This document shows, one piece after another, positions 1 through 5,994 of a DNA stretch of 7,709 nt; within the stretch, counting starts at the first letter, position 1; each line of letters starts with the position of its first letter. This DNA is from Anaerolineae bacterium. GTDB lineage: Bacteria; Chloroflexota; Anaerolineae; J102. The DNA lies in contig JALXAF010000122.1 in NCBI GenBank assembly GCA_026992375.1, forward strand, positions 1 through 7,709, written 5' to 3'. A model generated the notes under the pieces. That model was given only the letters and a program-made list of their open reading frames with translations, was not told the origin of the DNA and searched no databases. The position numbers and the translations under genes are program-made.

Positions 1-1117
1 CCTCGCCCGGCGCTTCATCCAGGCCCGCCAGCAGGCTGCCCAGCATCACGGCGTGAGCGCCCGCGGCCAGGGCTTTGACGATGTCGCCCGAGTATTTGAC
101 GCCGCCATCTGCGATGATGGGCGCGCCCAGCTCCTGGGCCGCGGCCGCGCTCTGCATGATCGCGGTGATCTGAGGCATGCCCGCGCCAGCAACAACGCGC
201 GTGGTGCAAATGGAGCCCGCGCCCACCCCGATCTTGATGGCGTCGGCTCCGGCCTCGACCAGCGCCCGCACGCCCTCGCCCGTGACCACATTCCCGGCCA
301 GGATGGGCAGGTCGGGCCAGGTCTGGCGAATGCGGCGGATGGTTTCGACGACGCCCCTGGTGTGCCCGTGTGCCGTGTCGATGGCCACTGCATCCACTTC
401 TTCGTCTACCAGCGCTTCGGTGCGGGCCAGGGCCGAATCGCCCACGCCGATGGCCGCGGCCACCAGCAGCCGTCCTTGCTCATCCTGGGCCGCGTTGGGA
501 AAATCACTGCGCTTGAGTATATCCTTGTAGGTGATGAGCCCCTTCAGAAAGCCGTTCTCATCCACAAGAGGCAGCTTTTCGATGCGATATCTGTGCAGGA
601 TGTCCTGGGCTTCTTCCAGGGTGGCGCCCGGGGGAGCGGTTATCAGATTTTTGCTTGTCATAAAATCTCTCACCGGCTGGTCTCCGTGCCGGGCGAAGCG
701 GATATCCCGGTTGGTGAGGATGCCCACCAGCCGTCCCGCATCATCCACGATGGGCACGCCCGAGATGCGATAGTGGCCCATGATGGCTTCGGCTTCGGCC
801 AGGGTGGCGTTAGGCGGCAGGGTGATGGGGTCCACGATCATCCCGGACTGGGAGCGTTTGACTTTGTCCACCTCCCGGGCTTGGTCTTCGATGCTGAGAT
901 TGCGGTGGATGACGCCCAAGCCGCCCTCTCTGGCCAGGGCGATGGCCAGCCGTCCCTCGGTCACCGTGTCCATGGCCGCTGAAAGCAAGGGGATGTTCAG
1001 TTGCAGTTTGGGATGAAGCCGGGTGGAAAGATCAACATCTGAGGGCAAAATGTTGGCGTAAGCGGGAACGAGGAGAACGTCGTCGAAAGTCAGGGTTTCG
1101 GGAATTGAATCGGTCAT
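1..1117 (-). CDS. guaB: IMP dehydrogenase, C-terminus cut by window edge
   Basis: This enzyme oxidises IMP to XMP with NAD+, the first committed step of guanine nucleotide synthesis in the cytoplasm. It reads leftwards from the ATG at 1117-1115, and 372 codons are visible; the family is usually about 490 residues, so roughly the last quarter lies outside the window. Visible parts are the N-terminal barrel start (TFDDVLLVPAY at 10-20, LLSAAMDTVTE at 44-54) and two CBS domains (about 95-147 and 153-205, the first with SGVPIVDDAGRLVGILTNRDI). After these come IDTAHGH at 246-252, the catalytic loop GSICTTR with nucleophile Cys304, the IMP-binding ADGGV with Asp337, and GSLLAGLDEAPGE at the edge. 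A modest AGGA lies about 10 nt before the ATG. The residue before the GSICTT motif is Ala (GAGSICTT) where Pro is usual. The family call is certain. The reading frame is open to the window edge, so this looks like an edge effect and not a broken gene. Confidence 0.98.
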   Translation of the reverse strand, partial: MTDSIPETLTFDDVLLVPAYANILPSDVDLSTRLHPKLQLNIPLLSAAMDTVTEGRLAIALAREGGLGVIHRNLSIEDQAREVDKVKRSQSGMIVDPITLPPNATLAEAEAIMGHYRISGVPIVDDAGRLVGILTNRDIRFARHGDQPVRDFMTSKNLITAPPGATLEEAQDILHRYRIEKLPLVDENGFLKGLITYKDILKRSDFPNAAQDEQGRLLVAAAIGVGDSALARTEALVDEEVDAVAIDTAHGHTRGVVETIRRIRQTWPDLPILAGNVVTGEGVRALVEAGADAIKIGVGAGSICTTRVVAGAGMPQITAIMQSAAAAQELGAPIIADGGVKYSGDIVKALAAGAHAVMLGSLLAGLDEAPGE

Positions 1118-1164
1118 TGTGTCGAATCCTGAATGAGCTTGATACGAAGGTGGTTAGACGTTAT

Positions 1165-1198
1165 CGAGAATAAGAAATCCGAACATGATTCATTCTCG
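1165..1198. promoter_or_regulatory. Inverted repeat in the guaB leader (possible operator or hairpin)
   Basis: Perfect 7-bp arms CGAGAAT (1165-1171) and ATTCTCG (1192-1198) are separated by 20 bp, about 50-80 bp upstream of the guaB start. The flanks are AT-rich. The position fits either a regulator site or a leader-RNA hairpin ahead of guaB. I could not find a convincing -35/-10 pair here: a TTGAAC and a TATTCT are present on the minus strand but not at proper spacing. The repeat is seen directly; any function is inference. Confidence 0.35.
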
Positions 1199-1266
1199 TT
1201 CAAAACGATTTTTACAAATTTCCTCGTCAAACGCCATACGTCGAACATCTAAATGAGCCTTTTCGC

Positions 1267-1287
1267 CACGTCTTGACGTTTGACGTG
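1267..1287 (-). other. Small hairpin just downstream of malQ
   Basis: Arms CACGTC (1267-1272) and GACGTG (1282-1287) enclose a 9-nt loop, 13 bp past the malQ stop codon. The stem is only 6 bp and no T-tract follows on the minus strand, so it is not a good intrinsic terminator. It is part of a local cluster of GACGT/ACGTC pentamers in the malQ-guaB gap. Whether malQ transcription continues into guaB cannot be decided from the sequence. Confidence 0.3.
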
Positions 1288-1299
1288 CTCGGGACGCGT

Positions 1300-2826
1300 T
1301 CAGCCGGTGTGGGTGGCATAAACGCGTTGCTCGGGGGGCACGCAGGCCCGTCCATACAGCTCGGCCAGTTCGGCCAGGCCCGCACGGATGCTCTCAGTGA
1401 GCTGCTGGGGCTGAAATCGCCAGGCCCAGTTGCCCGCGGCCACCGCTGGCGTGTTCATTCGGGCCTCGCTGCCAAGATTCATGCAATCTTGCAGGGGAAC
1501 GATGGCCAGATTGGCGGTGGAGGCCATGGCCAGGCGGATGAAATCCCAGGCGATGTCGCTGCCATCCACCCGCAAATATCGGCGAACATGATCCCGTTCC
1601 TGTTCCGAGGCTTTTTCATACCAGCCGCGAGTGGTGTCATTATCATGGGAGCCGGTATAGACGACCGCGTTTTTGTCGTAATTATGGGGCAGGAATGGGT
1701 TGCTGGCGTCGGCTCCCCAGGCGAATTGCAGCACCTTCATGCCCGGGAAACCGTAATGATCCCTCAATTCGTATACGCCCGAATCTGGCTGCCCCAGATC
1801 TTCGGCAATGAGGGGCAGATCGCCCAGGGCGGCGATGATGGCGTCGAAGAAGGCGGTGCGAGGGCCATCCCGCCACTCGCCGTTGATCGCTGTTTCTGCG
1901 TCGCCCGGCACGGCCCAATAGTTGTAGAAGCCTCGAAAATGATCGATGCGAAGGATGTCGTACAAGCGCAGATTAGCACGGATGCGCTCGATCCACCAGG
2001 CGAACCCCTCGTCGATCATCTTCTCCCAGTTGTAGATGGGGTTGCCCCAGAGCTGACCGGTGGGCGAGAAGTAGTCGGGCGGCACGCCCGCTGCCACCAG
2101 GGGCCGACCTTCTGCATCGAAGAGAAATTGTTCTCGATGGCTCCAGGCGTCGGCGCTATCCATGGCGACATAGATGGGGATATCGCCGATGATGCGGACG
2201 CTTTTTTCGTTGGCGTAAACTTTTAGCTTGCGCCATTGCGAGAAAAAAAGCCATTGCTGGAAGTAATGAAACTGGATGACGTCGTTCAGTCGCTTCCGGG
2301 CCGCGGCCAAGGCCTGTTTCTTGCGATCCCGTAGCGAGGGCCGCCATTGATTCCAGGGCAGACCATGATGCTCATCCTTGATGGCCATGAAGAGCGCGTA
2401 ATCGTGCAGCCAGACTTTTTCCTCCTCCACGAATTGCATGAAGGAGTCGGGCGGAGCCTGCTTCTTGAATCCTTCATACGCTTGTTGCAGCAGCGTCCGC
2501 TTCCACTGGATGACCGGGCCATAATCCACGCGTTCTCGGAGAAACAGGGGCGCAGCCAGCTCACGATAGCCGAGATAGCCGCGATGAAGCAAGTCTTCGG
2601 GCGCAATAAGCAGTGGATTGCCAGCGAAGGCGGAAAAACACTGGTAGGGCGAATCGCCGAAACCGGTGGGGCCCAGGGGCAAAACCTGCCACAGACGTTG
2701 TTTTGCCTCCGCCAGCCAATTGATGAAATGAAACGCCTCTTTGCCCAAATCGCCAATGCCGTAAGGGCTGGGAAAGGATGTCGGATGCAATAGGAGGCCC
2801 GAAAGACGTTGTTCTGTCAAAATCAT
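1300..2826 (-). CDS. malQ: 4-alpha-glucanotransferase (amylomaltase, GH77)
   Basis: This cytoplasmic enzyme transfers alpha-1,4-glucan segments between maltodextrins (disproportionation), acting in maltodextrin or glycogen turnover. The protein is 508 residues, the size of the compact bacterial amylomaltases. The N-terminus RLSGLLLHPTSFPSPYGIGD (7-26) is typical, as are WQVLPLGPTGFGDSPYQ (46-62) and GDIPIYVAMDSAD (214-226). The three GH77 acidic residues are all present: nucleophile Asp295 in RIDHFRGF, acid/base Glu342 in AEDLG, and transition-state Asp395 in GSHDNDT. It ends with ATHTG and TGA. The ATG at 2826-2824 fits the family N-terminus and no in-frame alternative start lies just upstream, but no clear Shine-Dalgarno precedes it. 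It is co-directional with guaB (182-bp gap) and divergent from secD. No starch or maltose partner genes are visible nearby. It appears intact. Confidence 0.97.
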   Translation of the reverse strand: MILTEQRLSGLLLHPTSFPSPYGIGDLGKEAFHFINWLAEAKQRLWQVLPLGPTGFGDSPYQCFSAFAGNPLLIAPEDLLHRGYLGYRELAAPLFLRERVDYGPVIQWKRTLLQQAYEGFKKQAPPDSFMQFVEEEKVWLHDYALFMAIKDEHHGLPWNQWRPSLRDRKKQALAAARKRLNDVIQFHYFQQWLFFSQWRKLKVYANEKSVRIIGDIPIYVAMDSADAWSHREQFLFDAEGRPLVAAGVPPDYFSPTGQLWGNPIYNWEKMIDEGFAWWIERIRANLRLYDILRIDHFRGFYNYWAVPGDAETAINGEWRDGPRTAFFDAIIAALGDLPLIAEDLGQPDSGVYELRDHYGFPGMKVLQFAWGADASNPFLPHNYDKNAVVYTGSHDNDTTRGWYEKASEQERDHVRRYLRVDGSDIAWDFIRLAMASTANLAIVPLQDCMNLGSEARMNTPAVAAGNWAWRFQPQQLTESIRAGLAELAELYGRACVPPEQRVYATHTG

Positions 2827-2879
2827 CGCAAAGATCGAATGAAAAAGGTCGGCGGGGATTGTTGATCAGACAGTATTCG

Positions 2880-2908
2880 AAATAATCTACAGTGAGACGA
2901 GCTTTCAA
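2880..2908 (-). promoter_or_regulatory. Candidate malQ promoter (weak)
   Basis: On the minus strand a TTGAAA (-35, positions 2908-2903) is followed after exactly 17 bp by TTATTT (-10, 2885-2880), about 54 bp before the malQ ATG. The -35 is 5 of 6 to consensus; the -10 is poor in its interior. The stretch is AT-rich relative to the flanking genes and the placement suits malQ. Spacing and location support it, the -10 does not. Confidence 0.3.
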
Positions 2909-2930
2909 CTTTTCGCTCAAATATGTCCGA

Positions 2931-2943
2931 ATCAATGATTGAT
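2931..2943. promoter_or_regulatory. 13-bp palindrome upstream of malQ (possible operator)
   Basis: ATCAAT-G-ATTGAT is a perfect 6-bp inverted repeat with a single central base, lying 22 bp upstream of the candidate malQ -35. Odd-centred palindromes are common regulator half-site layouts. No regulator gene is in the window, so this remains a positional inference. Confidence 0.25.
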
Positions 2944-3016
2944 GAGTAGGAACTAGGCATTGTCCGAGGCGGTGCTCAGAAGATGTGGCCTCTGCGGGGC
3001 AGGTCACAAGTGGCAA

Positions 3017-3075
3017 GTAGCAGGTGGAACGTGATTTCGCCGGCAGCGCTGAACCTGCAACCTGCAACCTGCTAC
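3017..3075. repeat. Inverted repeat enclosing tandem AACCTGC units
   Basis: Perfect 9-bp arms GTAGCAGGT (3017-3025) and ACCTGCTAC (3067-3075) flank a central segment. The right side consists of three back-to-back AACCTGC heptamers (3052-3058, 3059-3065, 3066-3072). The left flank (about 2999-3025) is itself made of related pieces, such as GGCAGGTCACAAGT and GGCAAGTAGCAGGT. It encodes nothing credible. I recall similar GCAGGTTGCAGGT-type intergenic repeats from Chloroflexota-like genomes, but cannot check that here. Confidence 0.7.
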
Positions 3076-3137
3076 AAAGATCGATAACTTTTTCTCGATC
3101 TCGATGCGTTAAGCGCCTACTAAGGTTGTCAACCGAA

Positions 3138-3229
3138 AAACCACCAAGAACACTAAGACACAAAGGCGCAAAGGGAAATTTATACATTTTCCCTTCGTGT
3201 TCTTAGCGCCTTTGCGCCCTTGGTGGTTT
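3138..3229. repeat. 92-bp imperfect palindrome built of CACCAAG-like units
   Basis: Outer arms AAACCACCAAG (3138-3148) and CTTGGTGGTTT (3219-3229) match perfectly over 11 bp. Inside, both arms continue as degenerate 8-9-bp units ending in AAG: AACACTAAG, ACACAAAG and GCGCAAAG on the left; GGCGCAAAG, GCGCTAAG and AACACGAAG on the right read in reverse complement. The centre is an AT-rich loop around AAATTTATACATTTT. The structure resembles REP/MITE-type dispersed intergenic elements, and as RNA it would fold into a long hairpin. It is neither coding nor a classical terminator. Confidence 0.8.
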
Positions 3230-3329
3230 GTTAATCGGGGTGCGTTAGCAGTTACAATAAACTTTTTATTTCCGATAACATCTACTGATTATACCCGCCT
3301 TCTGGGGCAATGATCAATCCGCCTCCCTC

Positions 3330-3345
3330 GCGCTTCGCAAAGCGC
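3330..3345. other. Short perfect hairpin just upstream of the secD promoter
   Basis: GCGCTT (3330-3335) and AAGCGC (3340-3345) form a 6-bp stem with a CGCA tetraloop, ending 7 bp before the -35 box. It could be a protein site or chance; no T-tract follows, so it is not a terminator. Confidence 0.25.
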
Positions 3346-3352
3346 CCGATAT

Positions 3353-3381
3353 TTGACACCGTCACCCGCGCGACCTATAAT
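3353..3381 (+). promoter_or_regulatory. Perfect-consensus sigma-70 promoter for secDF
   Basis: TTGACA at 3353-3358 and TATAAT at 3376-3381 are separated by exactly 17 bp, matching the housekeeping consensus in both hexamers and in spacing. Transcription would start near 3388, leaving a leader of about 60 nt before the secD ATG at 3450. Its position directly upstream of secD, after the repeat-rich gap, makes secD-secF the obvious target. Confidence 0.88.
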
Positions 3382-3449
3382 CATTTGGTTTGTTTTGTCA
3401 TTGTCGGCAGCCTGTCTGGTTGCTCATCTTATACATCGAAGGAATTGCT

Positions 3450-4805
3450 ATGCAGTCACGGAACAACATTATCCTTGTTATTCTCATCATCCTGGTCGCT
3501 TTGGCGACCTACATCGCACTGCCCGTCGATCATCCCGATTGGTTCAAAAAGATAGTGGCGCCTCACCAGGATGGCCCGCAGGCCCTGACGCTGCGTCTGG
3601 GCCTGGACCTGCAGGGCGGCACTCAGATTCAGTTGGAGCCAGACCTGCCATCGGGGCAGAAAGCGACGGACGAGCAATTGGAACTGGCTCGAGCGATCAT
3701 CGAGCGTCGCGTCAACGGCCTGGGCGTCAATGAATCATTGGTGCAAACAGGCAAAGACCGCATCATCGTGGCTCTGCCCGGCGTCGATGATCCCGACGCT
3801 GCCATCGAGACCCTGCGCGGCACTGGCCAGTTGGAGTTTGTGGATTTGGGAGATAATCCCGAACACCTGGGCGCGGGCGATGAGATCAACACCACCAATG
3901 GTCCGGCCGAAAATCCGACCACCGACACCGTGTACGAAACCGTTATGACCGGCGACAAGCTGAAGAATGTGGATGTCCGTCGCGATCCCAACACTCAGAA
4001 GCCCTACATCGCCTTTGAGCTGACGCCGGAGGGCTCCAAGATCTTCGGGGAGTATTCGGGGAAGAACATCGGAAAATTCCTGGCCATCGTCATGGATAAA
4101 ACTATCCTTTCCGCCCCGGTCATTCAGGCTAAAATCACCGATGCAGGCCAGATTACGGGCAACTTCACGCTGGATGAGGCCCAGAACCTGGCCATCCAGA
4201 TGAAATACGGCGCTCTGCCCGTGCCGCTGAAGGTGGTGGACGTGCGCACGGTCGGCCCTTCCTTGGGTGAGGATTCAGTGCGGCGCAGCCTGCTGGCGGG
4301 CACTATTGGCATCATTGTGGTGCTGTTGTTCATGTTGGCCTTCTATCGACTGCCCGGCTTCCTGGCCGATCTGGCCCTGTTGAGTTTCGTTTCCTTCAAC
4401 ATCGCATTGTACAAGATCATTCCCGTGGTGCTGACCTTGCCCGGCATCGCCGGTTTCCTGCTAACCACCGGCACCGCGGTGGACGCCAACATCCTCATCT
4501 TCGAGCGCATGCGCGAAGAGCTTCGGGCCGGACGCTCGCTGCCCAGTGCGGTGGAGGCGGGTTTCTCCCGTGCATGGACGTCCATCCTGGACTCCAACCT
4601 TTCCACCATCCTCACGGGCCTGATCTTGCTTTACTTTGGATCGAATTTTGGGGCCTCGGTGGTGCAGGGATTTGCCATCACCCTGATCATCGGCGTGCTG
4701 GTCTCTATGTTCACCGCCGTCTTCGCCACTCGCACCTTCATGCGCTTCATCATCCATTATTTCGCCGAGCCCCTCAAGGACAGGCTGTCCTGGTTCAGCG
4801 TTTAA
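3450..4805 (+). CDS. secD: Protein translocase subunit SecD
   Basis: SecD is a membrane subunit of the SecDF complex, which uses the proton gradient to help SecYEG-exported proteins leave the membrane on the outer side. The protein is 451 residues, the short non-proteobacterial form. In order it shows an N-terminal membrane segment (about 7-24), the family motif GLDLQGG (51-57), the extracytoplasmic P1/head region (about 30-265), and a C-terminal bundle of about five membrane segments. The first of these begins after VGPSLGEDSVRRS (268-280). The conserved functional Asp345 sits in TAVDANILIFERMREE (342-357). I chose ATG 3450 because GAAGGA (3438-3443) is well spaced before it and the hydrophobic N-terminus follows at once; an upstream in-frame TTG at 3390 falls at the predicted transcription start. 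secF follows after 36 bp. It is intact. Confidence 0.97.
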   Translation: MQSRNNIILVILIILVALATYIALPVDHPDWFKKIVAPHQDGPQALTLRLGLDLQGGTQIQLEPDLPSGQKATDEQLELARAIIERRVNGLGVNESLVQTGKDRIIVALPGVDDPDAAIETLRGTGQLEFVDLGDNPEHLGAGDEINTTNGPAENPTTDTVYETVMTGDKLKNVDVRRDPNTQKPYIAFELTPEGSKIFGEYSGKNIGKFLAIVMDKTILSAPVIQAKITDAGQITGNFTLDEAQNLAIQMKYGALPVPLKVVDVRTVGPSLGEDSVRRSLLAGTIGIIVVLLFMLAFYRLPGFLADLALLSFVSFNIALYKIIPVVLTLPGIAGFLLTTGTAVDANILIFERMREELRAGRSLPSAVEAGFSRAWTSILDSNLSTILTGLILLYFGSNFGASVVQGFAITLIIGVLVSMFTAVFATRTFMRFIIHYFAEPLKDRLSWFSV

Positions 4806-4841
4806 CCCCGCTCCCGCACTTTTTGCTTCTGGTATTGGCTT

Positions 4842-5801
4842 ATGTATGACATTATCAAACACCGACGCTGGTATTACATTCTTTCGTCGCTGATCATCGT
4901 CCCTGGACTGTTGATCATGCTCTATTCCATGCTGACCATCGGCACGCCCTTCAGGTTGTCTATCGACTTCACCGGCGGTTCGCTGTGGGAGCTTCGTTTC
5001 TCCAAGCCTATCGCTCCGGGCGAGATAGTGGAATTTTTCCACAGTCAGGGCATTCCCGACGCCAACGTGCACACCATCGGCGATGAAAACACCCTGGTCA
5101 TCCGCACCAAGGAAATCACTCCTGAAGAAAAGGTCGCTCTGATGTCCGCTATGGAGAAACAATTCGGCGAAAAACCAGAGGAGCTCCAGTTCCGCGCCGT
5201 AGGCCCGACCGTGGGCAAGGAAGTGACGCGAACCGCCTTCATCGCCGTAATCATGGCTTCGCTGGTGATCCTCGGGTTCATCATCTGGGCGTTCCGTCAG
5301 GTGGATCATCCGGTGCGTTACGGCGTCTCGGCCATTGTGGCCATGATCCACGATGTGCTGGTGGCCTCGGCCTTTTTCTCTCTGATGGGCTTCATTTCGG
5401 GATGGGAAGTGGACGCGTTGTTCCTCACGGCCTTGCTGACCGTTATCGGCTTCTCGGTGCAGGATACCATCGTGGTGTTCGATCGCATCCGCGAGAACAG
5501 CCGCCGCCGCAAGGGCGAATCCTTCGAGGTCATCGCCAATCGCTCGCTGCTAGAGACCGTGCAACGGTCCGTCGCCACGCAGATCAACGCCATGTTCGTG
5601 ATGATCGCCCTGTTGCTTTTTGGCGGCGTCACCATCCGCCAGTTTATCGCCACCATGTTCATCGGCATGCTCAGCGGCACCTACTCCTCCATCTTCATCG
5701 CTACGCCGCTACTGGTTTCGTGGCAGAATCATGAAGGCGTCTTCGGCTGGTTCCAGCGCGACAAGAAGAAGAGCCAGAGCAAGAAAGCCGCCACTGCTTG
5801 A
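4842..5801 (+). CDS. secF: Protein translocase subunit SecF
   Basis: SecF is the partner of SecD in the proton-driven accessory complex of the Sec translocon, in the cytoplasmic membrane. It is 319 residues, a normal SecF length. Features in order are an N-terminal membrane segment (about 11-33), the family motif IDFTGG (41-46), a periplasmic-type P1 domain (about 40-125), and GPTVGKEVTR (121-130). Five membrane segments follow. The signature VIGFSVQDTIVVFDRIREN (201-219) carries the conserved charged residues Asp208, Asp214 and Arg215. The tail is lysine-rich and cytoplasmic (KKKSQSKK). It starts 36 bp after the secD stop without a clear Shine-Dalgarno, so translation may depend on coupling to secD. 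A strong terminator follows 20 bp after the stop, closing the transcription unit. Confidence 0.97.
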   Translation: MYDIIKHRRWYYILSSLIIVPGLLIMLYSMLTIGTPFRLSIDFTGGSLWELRFSKPIAPGEIVEFFHSQGIPDANVHTIGDENTLVIRTKEITPEEKVALMSAMEKQFGEKPEELQFRAVGPTVGKEVTRTAFIAVIMASLVILGFIIWAFRQVDHPVRYGVSAIVAMIHDVLVASAFFSLMGFISGWEVDALFLTALLTVIGFSVQDTIVVFDRIRENSRRRKGESFEVIANRSLLETVQRSVATQINAMFVMIALLLFGGVTIRQFIATMFIGMLSGTYSSIFIATPLLVSWQNHEGVFGWFQRDKKKSQSKKAATA

Positions 5802-5820
5802 CATTCTCTCCCATTGGCTA

Positions 5821-5850
5821 AAGACCGGGCTTTTTTCGCCCGGTTTTTTG
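5821..5850 (+). terminator. Intrinsic terminator of the secDF unit
   Basis: ACCGGGC (5824-5830) and GCCCGGT (5838-5844) form a perfect 7-bp GC-rich stem with a 7-nt loop, directly followed by a run of six T (5844-5849). It lies 20 bp beyond the secF stop codon. On the opposite strand the tract after the stem is not T-rich, so it works in the plus direction only. Confidence 0.93.
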
Positions 5851-5983
5851 TTATGAGAATGTTCTCCCCGCCCGTCTCGGAGCGGATAACGACGCGCTTT
5901 TTCTCCTCGGTCAAATTAGCAAGTTGTTCGTTTTTCATCTATGATTAATGGTAACGCTGTTCACTCTCTATTTCAGTCATTGC

Positions 5984-5990
5984 GAGGTGA
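5984..5990 (+). promoter_or_regulatory. Ribosome binding site fixing the start at 5995
   Basis: GAGGTGA lies 4 nt before the ATG at 5995 and is the strongest Shine-Dalgarno in the window. An in-frame ATG at 5941 has no such site, so the shorter reading (171 residues) is preferred. The stretch 5853-5983 before it shows only a TATGAT (5940-5945) without a good -35, and a small GAGAA/TTCTC palindrome at 5855-5866. Confidence 0.8.
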
Positions 5991-5994
5991 TAAA

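Larger units (their letters stand above)
2827..3449. other. Divergent malQ/secD intergenic region with repeats, no gene seen
   Basis: This 623-bp gap carries no credible gene. From left to right it holds a weak minus-strand promoter candidate for malQ (2880-2908) and a 13-bp palindrome (2931-2943). Next comes a repeat with tandem AACCTGC units (about 3000-3075), then a 92-bp imperfect palindrome (3138-3229), and an AT-rich stretch (about 3240-3295). A 6-bp hairpin (3330-3345) and the secD promoter (3353-3381) follow, and the last part is the secD 5' leader. Open frames crossing it run through the repeats and are low-complexity or antisense, so I treat them as chance. Confidence 0.8.

Noticed and set aside
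53..982. Long plus-strand open frame of 309 codons
   Set aside because: It is antisense to guaB, whose minus-strand product carries every IMP dehydrogenase motif. The plus-strand product has no recognisable domain and reflects GC-biased third positions.
1118..1299. Guanine or purine riboswitch upstream of guaB
   Set aside because: I could not find the conserved three-way junction loops of the purine riboswitch class; only a simple inverted repeat is visible.
1273..2226. Plus-strand open frame of 317 codons across malQ
   Set aside because: It is antisense to a complete GH77 enzyme with all catalytic residues, and its own product is low-complexity and lacks a family signature.
2561..3187. Minus-strand open frame of 208 codons starting in the 92-bp palindrome
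   Set aside because: It runs through both repeat elements and then overlaps malQ in another frame; no domain is visible.
3138..3229. CRISPR-like array or bidirectional terminator
   Set aside because: The units are adjacent and degenerate with no spacers, and no T-tract follows the arms.
4461..5351. Minus-strand open frame of 296 codons across secD-secF
   Set aside because: It is His/Asp/Gly-rich and antisense to two intact conserved genes; a typical shadow frame.
5798..5803. TTGACA across the secF stop codon as a -35 box for the downstream gene
   Set aside because: No acceptable -10 follows at 16-18 bp, and the intrinsic terminator lies immediately downstream.
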